Shown here in pieces: positions 35,671-44,695 of a stretch of 64,000 bases of DNA. The stretch lies in NCBI RefSeq assembly GCF_014107495.1, contig NZ_CP041969.1:2257501-2321500 (forward strand), given 5' to 3'. Every line of letters begins with the position of its first letter. Position 1 is the first letter of the stretch. The position numbers and the translations under genes are program-made. The stretch is from Cohnella cholangitidis. Its GTDB lineage: Bacteria; Bacillota; Bacilli; Paenibacillales; Paenibacillaceae. The notes beneath the pieces were generated by a model. It was given only the letters and a program-made list of their open reading frames with translations. It did not search any database and was not told where the DNA came from.

Positions 35671-37332
35671 ATGAAAAAGCTCACTATGTTCGCGCTAGCA
35701 TCTTCGCTGCTCTTATCGTCGTTTCCTCTTCAAGCATCGGCTTCGGCATTTAAGCTTACGATCGATAACAAACCCGTGATCCTCCCTGACGCCCAGCCAT
35801 ACGCAAAGGGCAACGACATCATGATCCCCGTTCGCCATGCCGCTCAAGCGCTGGGTTTAGAGACCAAACTGGACAACAATACCCGAATGGTTCAGCTTAC
35901 CAAACCGTCTATTAAGATTACGTTTAAGCTTGAAGAGAACAAAGCTACTATTTCCGAAGGTACAATCGTGCCATTCGGGACGGCGGCAGTCGTAAAAAAT
36001 AACCGAGTATATGTGCCTCTATCCTTCTTCGAGAAAGTGCTTGGCATGCAAACGAGCTATAACAAACAACGTTCGGAAGCCGCCATCGCTTCGCCGCAAG
36101 GCGTTGAGGCCACTATTCAAGCCATCGTGAAACAGCTCGCTGCCGGCGATTATCAATCGCTCTCGGACGACTACTTCGACGATTCGGTTAAACAAGCGCT
36201 GCCGGTCGAAGCTCTGAAAGCCGGCTGGGAGCAGACGGTTTCGGCGGCAGGCTCATTCGTTGGCATTCAATCCATCCAGTCGAATCCTAACGTGACTAAG
36301 CACAAGGAAATCGGCGTCCTGCTCGGGTTCTCTAAAAACAATGTCGTTCTATCCCTGAATCTTAACGATAACAACAAAATTATCGGTTTGTGGTTAAAGC
36401 CCGTACAAACCGTCGTTCCTCTTCCCTCCAACCTAACGGAAGACGAGGTTATCATCGGCGAAGGAACGGCTTACCCGCTGCCTGGAACGTTAACGCTTCC
36501 GAAGGACGCTAAAGGTCCCGTGCCTGCCGTTGTCCTCGTTCACGGATCCGGACCGAACGACCGGGACGAGACGGTAGGAACTTATAAACCGTTCCGCGAT
36601 ATCGCATGGGGTCTCGCCCAGCAAGGCATTGCCGTGCTTCGCTACGACAAAAGAACTTTTACTCACGGCAAGAGCTTTACTCCCGACATGCTTGCCAAGT
36701 TCACCGTAAAAGACGAAACGGTCGACGACGCCATCGCCGCGTCCAACCTGCTTAAAAGCGATAAACGAATCGACGCATCGCATGTGTATATTGCCGGCCA
36801 TAGCTTAGGCGGCCTGCTGGCTCCGAGAATCGACGCCGAAGGAGGAGACTTCGCCGGACTGATCATCCTTGCGGGTTCAACGCGGCCGCTGTGGGAAATT
36901 AGCGCCGATCAGAACGCCGACTATATCCAAGCGATGGACGACAAAGATCCGGCGAAGAAAACGAACGAAGCGTGGCTTGCCGCGGAGCTGGAGAAGGCCC
37001 GGAACATTCGCAACCTGTCGGACTCGGAAGCGATGGCTCAAGTCGTATTCGGAATGCCTGCCTATTACTTAAAGGAAATGGACGCTCACGGTGCCGCCGA
37101 TCTCGTAAGCAAGCTGGTCAAACCGATCTTCGTGCTGCAAGGCGAGGAAGATGTCCAGGTCTACGCGGATAAAGATTATTCCCTCTTGAAGGAGCAGCTT
37201 AAAGGAAACGCTAACGCTACTTTCAAGTTATATCCCGGACTGAATCATTTCTTCATGAACGTTTCCGGCTCCTCGGGCAACGTCGATAAGCAAGTCGTTC
37301 AAGACATTGCCGAGTGGATCAACAAGAATTAA
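35671..37332 (+). CDS. Exported alpha/beta hydrolase with stalk and DUF3887-like domains
   Basis: 553 residues. A signal peptide ends near ASASA (residue 25). Residues ~28-145 are a copper-amine-oxidase-N/stalk-type domain (IMIPVRHAAQALG; NRVYVPLSFFEKVLGM) that attaches exported proteins to the wall. Residues ~148-245 resemble DUF3887 (LAAGDYQSLSDDYFDDSVKQ). The rest is an alpha/beta hydrolase with nucleophile GHSLGG (about 375-380), Asp in LQGEEDVQV and His in PGLNHFF. It is probably a surface esterase; the substrate is unknown. GGAGG precedes ATG. Its TAA overlaps the stop of the convergent ykkD gene, with no room for a terminator between. Confidence 0.9.
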   Translation: MKKLTMFALASSLLLSSFPLQASASAFKLTIDNKPVILPDAQPYAKGNDIMIPVRHAAQALGLETKLDNNTRMVQLTKPSIKITFKLEENKATISEGTIVPFGTAAVVKNNRVYVPLSFFEKVLGMQTSYNKQRSEAAIASPQGVEATIQAIVKQLAAGDYQSLSDDYFDDSVKQALPVEALKAGWEQTVSAAGSFVGIQSIQSNPNVTKHKEIGVLLGFSKNNVVLSLNLNDNNKIIGLWLKPVQTVVPLPSNLTEDEVIIGEGTAYPLPGTLTLPKDAKGPVPAVVLVHGSGPNDRDETVGTYKPFRDIAWGLAQQGIAVLRYDKRTFTHGKSFTPDMLAKFTVKDETVDDAIAASNLLKSDKRIDASHVYIAGHSLGGLLAPRIDAEGGDFAGLIILAGSTRPLWEISADQNADYIQAMDDKDPAKKTNEAWLAAELEKARNIRNLSDSEAMAQVVFGMPAYYLKEMDAHGAADLVSKLVKPIFVLQGEEDVQVYADKDYSLLKEQLKGNANATFKLYPGLNHFFMNVSGSSGNVDKQVVQDIAEWINKN

Positions 37333-37646
37333 TGACCAAGAACCTTAAGCCCGATAACGGCGCCGATGACTAGACAAAGGAAGAAAATGCGGCGGATTTG
37401 GCGGGACTCTCCGTAGAACAACATGCCTACGAGGGTTCCTCCAACCGTTCCTATCGCCGTCCATATCGCATAAGCGGTTCCCATGGAGATCGATTGCATC
37501 GCTATAGAGAGCAGAAGAAAACTGGCGACGAAGCCGCCGGCAAGCAAGAGCACGCTCAGCTTGTCTTTTTTGTCTTTCAGCCTATTCATTCCGAGTACGC
37601 CCACGACCTCGAACAATCCCGCGAATACGAGCACGATCCATGCCAT
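37329..37646 (-). CDS. ykkD: SMR-family transporter, YkkD-like partner subunit
   Basis: 105 residues and four membrane helices of the small multidrug resistance family. It begins AWIVLVFAGLFEVVGVLGMN with the conserved membrane-embedded Glu near residue 13, the proton and substrate site. GTAYAIWTAIGTVGGTLVGM is the family GxAYAxW segment. The start codon shares a base with the stop of the preceding SMR gene (TAATG), so the subunits are coupled and likely form a heterodimer in antiparallel topology. The guanidine-I riboswitch upstream implies export of guanidinium. Confidence 0.9.
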   Translation of the reverse strand: MAWIVLVFAGLFEVVGVLGMNRLKDKKDKLSVLLLAGGFVASFLLLSIAMQSISMGTAYAIWTAIGTVGGTLVGMLFYGESRQIRRIFFLCLVIGAVIGLKVLGH

Positions 37647-37984
37647 TATTCCTCCACCTCCTTCGATTTAGCATCCGTAGTCATTTTCAATCCGGCTATT
37701 CCTATAATTAAAACAATGACGAGAGCCAGCTTAGCGGCATCCAATTCCACGTTGAAAAAAACGGATTCCGCGAGCACCGTGCCCGCGGCGCCTATCCCCG
37801 TGAACACCGCATAGGCCGTACCGACCGGCAGAGCGCGCGTACAATAAATTAAACCGACAAAGCTTATTAAAATTCCTAATGCGGTTAAAGCCCATTCCCA
37901 CGCATTGGAAGCGTGCTTCAATCCGGATACCCAACCTACCTCGCATATCCCCGCCGCCAATAACAACAACCAATTCCGATTCAT
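37646..37984 (-). CDS. ykkC: SMR-family transporter, YkkC-like subunit
   Basis: 112 residues with four membrane helices. The conserved Glu of the SMR family is in LLAAGICEVGWVSGLKHA (about residue 15), and LPVGTAYAVFTGIGAAGTVL is the second signature. It is the first gene of the two-gene transporter operon; ribosome site GGAGGTG. In B. subtilis YkkCD is a paired SMR pump, and SMR genes under the ykkC RNA belong to the guanidinium-exporting Gdx type. I infer that the natural substrate is guanidinium rather than drugs. Confidence 0.9.
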   Translation of the reverse strand: MNRNWLLLLAAGICEVGWVSGLKHASNAWEWALTALGILISFVGLIYCTRALPVGTAYAVFTGIGAAGTVLAESVFFNVELDAAKLALVIVLIIGIAGLKMTTDAKSKEVEE

Positions 37985-38045
37985 ACTGCACCTCCAAGTT
38001 GTATTTTACCCCTGCGAGTCGCAGCGGACTCCGGTTTAATGGCAC

Positions 38046-38205
38046 AAAAAAACCGAGAGCATCGCCGACTCCAAGCAACGTTAAACGTCGCTTACGTGCC
38101 GTCATCGATACTCCCGGGTTTTTATCCCGCCGTGTTCATCTTCGCTTAGGAAGACGCGCTCTCTCTCGGACCGATCCGATACGCATTCGCATCGTGGAAC
38201 CCTAG
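38046..38205 (-). promoter_or_regulatory. Guanidine-I (ykkC) riboswitch with terminator
   Basis: Reading the minus strand: CTAGGGTTCC (38205-38196), GGTCCGAGAGAG (about 38172-38161), ACGGCACGTAAGCGACG and ending in GCTCTCGGTTTTTTT (38060-38046). These are the conserved blocks of the ykkC-I aptamer. GCTCTCGG can pair back with the CCGAGAG block, and the T7 makes a terminator, so guanidine binding should allow read-through into ykkCD, whose start is about 60 bases further on. Confidence 0.88.
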
Positions 38206-38258
38206 AAAGCCTATTTACTGATGATGTCATTCAAAAATACTTCAGGTTGCGCGAAGAG

Positions 38259-39683
38259 TCAACTATTTTTTCTCGGTTGGGCACCGCGCGGAGGCAACCC
38301 TGTTTCTTCTTCAGGCTCGCTGGGCTCCGCAGCCGCGATTGCCGCCGCTTCTGCAGCCGCTGCTTGCTCCGCGGCCGCTCGCATCGCTTCCCTGCGGGCT
38401 TTCGAAGTCGGAGAATTCCACAGCCTGCGGGCACCCGCTTCCCTAAGGCCTTGCCAGATGGAAGAAGAACGCGGCGCCGCCACGAATTCCACGTCATCGT
38501 CGGGCGCAAGAATTAACCCTAATTGATAATGCTCTCCCGCGTACCGCGCGCGTTGAACAAACTTGAGATGTCCCTCGCGATTAGCGACTTCAAGCTTGCA
38601 AAAGGCGGACTGCCGTTGCAGCGCCGCATGGAGCTCTTCTTTATTGCGCACGGCCAAGCCGTTTACTTTCTTGATCGTTTCGCCGGACTGAAGTCCCAAC
38701 TCGTCTGCCGGAGTGTTCGGCAATACCGCCAGCACCTTAACGCCCGTGCCGTCTTGAGAATATTGCGGATCCTTTCCGGCTTCCCGCATTCGGCTGAATA
38801 CCAGCAAACCTTCATGCAAGGCGAACGCGGCGATAGCCGCAATTACGCCCAACGGGGACCAGAACTCCGCTCCGGCGGCGAGAGCGGCAATAGCGACTCC
38901 ATATAGGATAAGCATATTGCCCGAAGTCCGAGCTTTATGCTCCGGCCAGTAAGCCGTCGTGCGATCGCTGAAGCCAATGAGCACGGGAAAAGCCAACAAG
39001 CTCCATGTCGCCGCATCCCCGCCGAAGAGAGGCGTCCAAGGCAGCGTGAACCCCCCATCGGACGTTGGGATCATCCACAGGAGAGGGATCGGCCATACGC
39101 CCGACAAAGCGTATGCTCCCATCGGCTTGCCGCGCTTACCTTGCAAGAACAACGGGATCGCAAGCTTCGACCCTTGCAGCCGAACGAGGAATCCTTCCGC
39201 AACGTGCAATAAGCCGGCAATGAAAAGCAACCCGGGCACGTCAATCGCCGCGAGAGTCTGCAACGCGTCGGCCCAAGCTCCTTGAGTCTGATCGATACCC
39301 GTCCACTCCGACAAAGCCTGCAACAAACCGAGAGCTCCAGCCGCATACGCCAAACAAACGTAACGCAATTGGAATAAAGCCAAAACGGCCATGACGACCC
39401 ATAAGAACAGCAAAGTCTCCGACGTAAGATCCGCTCCCGCTCCCAGTCCGGCTACGGATAGCGCAAGCCCGACGACTACGCCCGCGACGACTCTCGTTAG
39501 CGTCAAGTACAGACTGCCGTACAGCCTGACATGGAACAGCTTGCGCTGAAGAGTCACCCCCAGTCGCGCATGCCACCATACGAGCAAAATCGCGATATAG
39601 AAATACGGTTGCGTAAACAGCCCAACAGCGGCTTGTCCCGCTTCCCGCAACACGTTCAACAAAGAATCCGCTTGCCAGTCCAC
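38259..39683 (-). CDS. minJ: Polytopic membrane protein with PDZ domain, MinJ-like
   Basis: 474 residues from a GTG with GGGGAGAGG upstream. The first ~310 residues contain about eight membrane helices. A PDZ domain follows (VLAVLPNTPADELGLQSGETIKKVNGLAV, about residues 325-400). The C-terminus is charged and has an Ala/Glu-rich helix (AAAEQAAAAEAAAIAAAEP). In B. subtilis, MinJ (YvjD) has this same layout, links DivIVA to MinD at division sites, and its gene lies beside ctpB and ftsEX as here. Identification rests on architecture and synteny, so the MinJ role is likely but not proved. Upstream 39684-40032 holds a short repeat element and a terminator. Confidence 0.72.
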   Translation of the reverse strand: MDWQADSLLNVLREAGQAAVGLFTQPYFYIAILLVWWHARLGVTLQRKLFHVRLYGSLYLTLTRVVAGVVVGLALSVAGLGAGADLTSETLLFLWVVMAVLALFQLRYVCLAYAAGALGLLQALSEWTGIDQTQGAWADALQTLAAIDVPGLLFIAGLLHVAEGFLVRLQGSKLAIPLFLQGKRGKPMGAYALSGVWPIPLLWMIPTSDGGFTLPWTPLFGGDAATWSLLAFPVLIGFSDRTTAYWPEHKARTSGNMLILYGVAIAALAAGAEFWSPLGVIAAIAAFALHEGLLVFSRMREAGKDPQYSQDGTGVKVLAVLPNTPADELGLQSGETIKKVNGLAVRNKEELHAALQRQSAFCKLEVANREGHLKFVQRARYAGEHYQLGLILAPDDDVEFVAAPRSSSIWQGLREAGARRLWNSPTSKARREAMRAAAEQAAAAEAAAIAAAEPSEPEEETGLPPRGAQPRKNS

Positions 39684-39701
39684 ATGCCTCTCCCCTTCCT
39701 A

Positions 39702-39878
39702 AGAGGTTGTTCAAAAAGTCATCTTTTGATCACGAAGCATTACCGAGAGCAAAACTCGGCTTCGAATCTTGGATTCAGCCGGGCCTTCCGGTGCTCACGT
39801 AGGTTTCGCCTACGCTCCGCGCCTCACTCCCTAAGCTTCTTCCAACCTTCTCGGTGCTGAAAACCTGACTTTTTGAAC
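39702..39878. repeat. MITE-like element with 12-bp terminal inverted repeats
   Basis: GTTCAAAAAGTC near the left end (39709-39720) and its exact complement GACTTTTTGAAC at 39867-39878 enclose about 150 non-coding bases. A second copy of the left end, AGAGGTTGTTCAAAAAGTC followed by ATCT, lies at 39888-39910 without a visible partner. No ORF of note is inside. It is likely a non-autonomous insertion derivative, or the remains of two. Confidence 0.6.
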
Positions 39879-39948
39879 TTCAATTCCAGAGGTTGTTCAA
39901 AAAGTCATCTATAGGTCACGAAGGAACGCGTCGATTCCGTTCCGATAT

Positions 39949-39980
39949 CAAAAAAGGAAGTTGACCTAAGTCAACCTCCT
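39949..39980 (-). terminator. ctpB-like gene terminator
   Basis: Minus strand AGGAGGTTGAC/GTCAACTTCCT (one G-T pair), TTAG loop, then TTTTTG. Confidence 0.88.
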
Positions 39981-40032
39981 AAGTATTCGACAATAGCAAG
40001 AAAATTCCTTCACCGTCCGCCCGTCTTATTAT

Positions 40033-41508
40033 TTACGGAGCAACGCCGATCAATTCCTTTGCTTTGCTTAACGCCGCCTGCCATTGCTTGTCGTAAGCGG
40101 GATTCTGCAAATTCACGTACAGGACCTCTTCGAGCCTCTGAGCCGTCTCCTCGTTAACCTCGCCCGTAACCGCCAGCGATTCCTTCGCCTGGAAGCTCTC
40201 CACGGCGTGTTTGGTCTCCTCGCTGAAGTAACCGTCCGAACGATCCGCGGGGAACCCGACGCCGAATAAAATATTCTGAAGATTCGCTACGGCCGCGCTT
40301 GTCATGTCGTACTTTAGAACGATGTCCCGCGGCAATCTCGAGGCGAGAAAAAATTCCGGCTGCGATACGACGACGTCCGGCACGATTCCCTTCTCGTTAA
40401 TCCAGGTTCCGTCAGGCAGCAGCCATTTGTATACGGTTAACTTGATCAAGCTGCTATCGCCTAATTCGTCGGGAAAGGGAACCTGTACCGTTCCTTTTCC
40501 ATAAGTCGTTTCGCCCATCACCATCGCATTAGCCGATTGCTTCAAAGCCCCGGCCAGTATTTCGGCCGCGCTCGCGCTGCCCTCGTTTACCAGCACGACT
40601 AATGGATACACTTTGTTATTTTTCGCGCCGTTCGGAGCAGCATCGACTTTAAGCTGTCCGTCCCTATACTCGGACTGTACGATCGGCTTGCCTTTCGCCA
40701 TAAATTGATCCGCTACCTCGATAACGGATTGAAGCAGCCCGCCCGGATTGTCGCGCACGTCGATCACGAGCGCTTTCAGCCCTGCGGATTCCATCATCTG
40801 CAATTGTTCGGCGACTTGGACGGCGGTATCTTCGTTGAATTGACTAATGATCAGGTGCCCGACACCGTCGGTCCCGATTACCGCATGCACGGTTACCAGA
40901 TCGATACGGTCCCTGACGAGCTCTAGATCGAGCGGTTCGGCAGTTCCCTTCCGCTGCACCTTCAGCTTCGCCTTCGTTCCTTTAGGCCCCCGGATCTTGC
41001 TAACCGCTTCGCTCAAGGTTAGCCCATGCAGATTTTCTCCGTTAATAGAGAGCAGGATGTCTCTCGGCTGCAAGCCTGCTTTCTCGGCCGGAGACCCGCG
41101 AATGGGCGCCTCTACCACTATCGCTCCGTTTTCTACTCTCAATTCGGCACCGATACCGGTAAAAGCCCCTTGCAGGTCGTTGCTGAATTTCTCCGCCTCC
41201 TCCGCGGACTTGTACACGGAGTAGGGATCGCTCAACGATTGGAGCATCCCTTGGATGGCGCCGTCCATCAGCTTATCCCGATCCGTCGGAGCAATGAATC
41301 TTCGTTCTATGAGACCGATCGCTTTATTCAGTTTATCCAGCTCCGTCTGCCGAAGCCCCTCCGTAACCTCAGAGGAAGCCACGCCCGCTTTCCCGCCGGT
41401 CGACTTGAAACCCCAGTCGGGAAGCTCGAAAAAGGCGTACGTCGCCATACTGGCAGCGATAGCCGTCAGCACCATCATGGCTACGACGGTGCGACCTCGA
41501 AACCACAC
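40033..41508 (-). CDS. ctpB: S41-family carboxyl-terminal processing peptidase (CtpB-like)
   Basis: 491 residues from a GTG with AGGAG upstream. A membrane anchor lies at residues ~8-28. A PDZ domain follows (GIGAELRVENGAIVVEAPIRGSPAEKAGL region, ~120-200). In the S41 protease core the catalytic Ser is in NEGSASAAEILAGAL (about 312) and the Lys in TYGKGTVQ (about 337). A C-terminal peptidoglycan-binding domain (LQNILFGVGFPADRSDGYFS) completes it. B. subtilis CtpB cleaves SpoIVFA during sporulation, and CtpA is a general paralogue; which one this is cannot be decided, but synteny with minJ and ftsEX favours CtpB. It lies outside the cell membrane. Confidence 0.9.
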   Translation of the reverse strand: MWFRGRTVVAMMVLTAIAASMATYAFFELPDWGFKSTGGKAGVASSEVTEGLRQTELDKLNKAIGLIERRFIAPTDRDKLMDGAIQGMLQSLSDPYSVYKSAEEAEKFSNDLQGAFTGIGAELRVENGAIVVEAPIRGSPAEKAGLQPRDILLSINGENLHGLTLSEAVSKIRGPKGTKAKLKVQRKGTAEPLDLELVRDRIDLVTVHAVIGTDGVGHLIISQFNEDTAVQVAEQLQMMESAGLKALVIDVRDNPGGLLQSVIEVADQFMAKGKPIVQSEYRDGQLKVDAAPNGAKNNKVYPLVVLVNEGSASAAEILAGALKQSANAMVMGETTYGKGTVQVPFPDELGDSSLIKLTVYKWLLPDGTWINEKGIVPDVVVSQPEFFLASRLPRDIVLKYDMTSAAVANLQNILFGVGFPADRSDGYFSEETKHAVESFQAKESLAVTGEVNEETAQRLEEVLYVNLQNPAYDKQWQAALSKAKELIGVAP

Positions 41509-41573
41509 GTAAACCCCACTCCTCGAATTACGTCATATTGTTACATTATGACAAGCCTAACTCAATTATCCTA

Positions 41574-41619
41574 GAAAAAAACAGCCGTCGCCCGACTAAC
41601 CTGTCGGAGGATCGGCTGT
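41574..41619 (-). terminator. Terminator of the M23 peptidase gene
   Basis: Minus strand ACAGCCG/CGGCTGT with an inner CCGAC/GTCGG stem, followed by seven T. Confidence 0.88.
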
Positions 41620-41630
41620 CCCTCTTGCTG

Positions 41631-42800
41631 CTACTTCAAATAAGGCGCGGGATTAACCGGTTCGGCGTTTTTGCGTACTTCGAAATGCAAATGGTTACCG
41701 GTCGATTGGCCGGTTGAACCTACTAACCCGATTTTCTCTCCCCGTTTGACCGTCTCGCCTTTCTTGACGAGAATCGCGCTCATATGCCCGTACAGCGTCC
41801 ATAATCCGCCGCCGTGATCAATAATGACGCAGTTGCCGTATCCGCTCCAAGACTGGGCGACGGTTACGACGCCCGTCTCTGCCGCGTAGATCGGCGTTCC
41901 CTTCGGAGCGGCCATATCCATCCCGGCATGCAGCTTCTTCTTGCCCGTTATCGGATGAATCCGGTAACCGAACGGCGATGACAGCCGGTAATCGGATTTC
42001 AACGGCATACCCAGCTTGCCGCCCTTGTAATAGTTTTTGATCCGGTTTTTCTTCGCTTCCAGAGCGGATGCTTGTTTTGCGAGCTCCGTGAGCTGTTTCT
42101 CGGATTCCTCGCTGATCTCTTCCATTTCCTCGATTTCCTTGGACAGCTTGGAGATAAGTACTTCTTTGTCCTTCTCATCCTGCTCGAGCTGCTGCATGTG
42201 CACTTCCATTTCTTCGTAGAGCTTCTTGATTTCCTTAAGCTCCTCTTCCCGTTGAACCTTCATCTCGGCAACTTCGTCCGTGTACTTCTTTTTCTCGTCC
42301 ACGATATTGCGATCTTGCGAGGCGATCGATTCGACGGCGTCGAACCGATCCAAGAAGTCCGAGAAGCTCGTCGAGCTTAGCAATACATCCAAGTAAGACA
42401 CCGGACCCGCCGTATAGGCCATGCGCACGCGGGAATCCATCAACTCCGTGCGGTTATCCCTCTGCTTAATGGCTTCTTGCAGCTCTTCTCCGGTCAAATA
42501 TAGTTTTTCTTCCGCTTCCGCGATTTTCTTTTGCGTATTTTCCAACCGCTTCTGAACCGTATCGATCCGCGACAACAACTTCTCGATATCTCCCTTTGTC
42601 GCTTCTTGTTTGCCCGTAAGGTCTTTTACCGTATTCTCGGCATACCTCTGATTATGCGCCGCGCGTTCCATATCCTGTTTCAATTTCTTCAGGTCTTGAT
42701 CGATTTTCTCGACTTCGGATAAGGCTTGTCCATGATAAGGTTGCATGATCAGTCCGGCTACCATAAGCATAGCCAACAGCAACATAAACTTCTTATTCAC
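41631..42800 (-). CDS. Exported M23 endopeptidase with coiled coil (EnvC/CwlO-regulator-like)
   Basis: 389 residues from a GTG with AGGAGGAC upstream. A signal peptide (about residues 1-27) is followed by ~220 residues of coiled coil (KKLKQDMERAAHNQRYAENTV and on). The C-terminal M23 (LytM) domain keeps the zinc ligands HAGMDMAAP and HLHFEV and the active-site His in YGHMS, so it may be catalytic rather than a pure activator. The gene is 55 bases downstream of ftsX on the same strand. In Gram-positives the FtsEX ABC system drives wall hydrolases through just such coiled-coil partners, so this is the likely hydrolase controlled by FtsEX. Confidence 0.92.
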   Translation of the reverse strand: MNKKFMLLLAMLMVAGLIMQPYHGQALSEVEKIDQDLKKLKQDMERAAHNQRYAENTVKDLTGKQEATKGDIEKLLSRIDTVQKRLENTQKKIAEAEEKLYLTGEELQEAIKQRDNRTELMDSRVRMAYTAGPVSYLDVLLSSTSFSDFLDRFDAVESIASQDRNIVDEKKKYTDEVAEMKVQREEELKEIKKLYEEMEVHMQQLEQDEKDKEVLISKLSKEIEEMEEISEESEKQLTELAKQASALEAKKNRIKNYYKGGKLGMPLKSDYRLSSPFGYRIHPITGKKKLHAGMDMAAPKGTPIYAAETGVVTVAQSWSGYGNCVIIDHGGGLWTLYGHMSAILVKKGETVKRGEKIGLVGSTGQSTGNHLHFEVRKNAEPVNPAPYLK

Positions 42801-42855
42801 AATAGTCCTCCTCCGGAAACGGATCCCCCGCCCCCAAATATCGGTTTGAATACAA

Positions 42856-43773
42856 CTAAACCTTCAAATATTTCCGTACCGAGATCGTGCTTCCCCAGAC
42901 TCCCAGTAACGTTCCTAATCCGATGATCGTTCCGCCGACCAATACTCTGACTTCGTCTAAAGAAGAGAACTGAATCATGTACAAGCCTACGGTCGCGCTA
43001 GTTGTATGAACGAGTTGAGAGTAACCGTATAAAAGGATGAGCGTGCTGATCAACGACCCGAAAAAGCCGATAATCGCGCCTTCGATAAAAAACGGCCAAC
43101 GGATAAAACTGTTCGTGGCGCCGACGAGCTTCATAATCGAAATTTCGCGGCGACGGGCAATGATGGTCATCTTAATCGTCGTCGAGATGAGGAACATCGC
43201 CATAACCGCTAATCCCAGCACGATAAAAATTCCGATGTTGCGGACGGCGTTCGTGATGCTGAACAGCTTCTCGATCGTGTCTTTGCCGTATTTCACCTTG
43301 GCGATCGATTTGTTAGGATCGGTTAAGTTGATGGCTTCGATCTGCTTGGCTATGTATGCGATTTTCTGAGGTTCGAACGCTTCGACTTCGAAGGCGTCGG
43401 GCAACGGATTGTTTTCTTTCTCGTAGCCGTCCAACGCTTCCTTGCCTTCTTCGCCCATGCTCTCCCGGAACCGCTTCAAGCCTTCTTCCTTCGGAACGAA
43501 GGTGACCGATTTGACCTCGGGAATGCGCTTGATCGTTCGTTCGATCTCTTCTGCTTTCGTCTTCTCCGCGTCCACCTGGAGATAGACATTGATTTGAACT
43601 TGACTGTCTAACTGATCGGCAAGCTTGTTAACGTTAAGCGCAAGAAGCATAAAGATGCCTAGAATAAACAAGGATACCGCGATAGAGCTCATGGAGGCGA
43701 ATGTCATCCACCCGTTGCGGCCTACGTTCTTAAAGCCTTCGCGCAGATGCCGGGTTACGGTACTAAATTTCAT
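42856..43773 (-). CDS. ftsX: Cell-division ABC transporter permease FtsX
   Basis: 305 residues: an N-terminal membrane helix (~20-43), a large extracellular loop (~45-165) that contacts the wall hydrolase, then three helices of the MacB/FtsX permease domain (RNIGIFIVLGLAVMAMFLIS and two near the end). The segment RRREISIMKLVGATNSFIRWPF is the family coupling motif. GAGAGGGG lies before ATG and inside ftsE; the genes overlap by 11 bases. FtsX does not transport a substrate but transmits ATP-driven motion to the peptidoglycan hydrolase outside. Confidence 0.96.
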   Translation of the reverse strand: MKFSTVTRHLREGFKNVGRNGWMTFASMSSIAVSLFILGIFMLLALNVNKLADQLDSQVQINVYLQVDAEKTKAEEIERTIKRIPEVKSVTFVPKEEGLKRFRESMGEEGKEALDGYEKENNPLPDAFEVEAFEPQKIAYIAKQIEAINLTDPNKSIAKVKYGKDTIEKLFSITNAVRNIGIFIVLGLAVMAMFLISTTIKMTIIARRREISIMKLVGATNSFIRWPFFIEGAIIGFFGSLISTLILLYGYSQLVHTTSATVGLYMIQFSSLDEVRVLVGGTIIGLGTLLGVWGSTISVRKYLKV

Positions 43774-44449
43774 AGCCGTAGTCCCCTCTCTGCTGATCGC
43801 GAACGATGGTACCGCGTTCGATGGCGATGACGCGTTTGCGCAGCGTGTTCACGATCTCTTTGTTGTGGGTGGCCATGACGATCGTCGTGCCGCGGAAATT
43901 AATTTCCTCCAGCAAGTTCATAATGCCCCACGACGTCTCGGGATCCAGATTGCCGGTCGGCTCATCGGCTACGATAACCGCCGGGCTATTGACGATAGCG
44001 CGGGCGATGGCGACGCGTTGCTGTTCTCCCCCGGAGAGCTGGGCAGGCAAGCTGCTCGCCTTATGCTTCAGGCCGACAAGCTCCAATACTTCCATCGTCC
44101 GGCGGCGGATCATCCGGCGAGGCGTCTCGATGACTTCCATCGCGAAAGCGACGTTCTCGAAAGCCGATAGTTTGGGTAACAGCTTGTAGTCTTGGAAGAT
44201 GACGCCGATGTTGCGGCGGACGAAAGGAATTTTACGATGCTTAAGCTTGCCTATATTAAACCCGTTAACGGAAATTTGCCCCTTGGTCGGCACTTCTTCC
44301 CGGTAAATCAACTTCATGAAGGTGGATTTCCCCGCACCCGAAGGTCCTACTATGTATACGAACTCGTTACGGTCAATGACGACGTTCACGCCTTGCAACG
44401 CGGTAGTACCGTCGGCGTACGTCTTCCAAATGTCCTGCATTTCAATCAC
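43763..44449 (-). CDS. ftsE: Cell-division ATP-binding protein FtsE
   Basis: 228 residues from a GTG with AGGAAGTGA upstream. Walker [10 protein letters not shown] (about 35-43), signature [14 protein letters not shown], Walker [14 protein letters not shown] and the switch His in MATHNKEIV are all present. It forms the ATPase of the FtsEX complex and is first in the ftsE-ftsX-M23 operon, with ctpB and minJ beyond. The upstream gap 44450-44695, shared with the divergent vanW gene, is AT-rich and must hold promoters for both, but I cannot place them with confidence. Confidence 0.97.
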   Translation of the reverse strand: MIEMQDIWKTYADGTTALQGVNVVIDRNEFVYIVGPSGAGKSTFMKLIYREEVPTKGQISVNGFNIGKLKHRKIPFVRRNIGVIFQDYKLLPKLSAFENVAFAMEVIETPRRMIRRRTMEVLELVGLKHKASSLPAQLSGGEQQRVAIARAIVNSPAVIVADEPTGNLDPETSWGIMNLLEEINFRGTTIVMATHNKEIVNTLRKRVIAIERGTIVRDQQRGDYGYEI

Positions 44450-44695
44450 GGTATCACTTCCTGTTAAGATTCAGACCTTAGTTACTTCGACATCATGCCT
44501 GATATTCCTCTCTTTGTCGATGTTCTTCTGGGGAATTCTGTCGAGATTACAGCCGTAATCCTTTGTCAGTTCTAGTTTTTAGGTAAATTTTTAAAATTTT
44601 TTAATGTTAGAGGAAAACGAATGGCCGGATGGATCGTCTAACCTTTTAGTAACATTTGTAAAATGAACGCATGCGAACTGGAGAGGGATTCCATT

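Noticed and set aside
36490..36801. Minus-strand ORF inside the hydrolase gene
   Set aside because: Shadow frame without a ribosome site.
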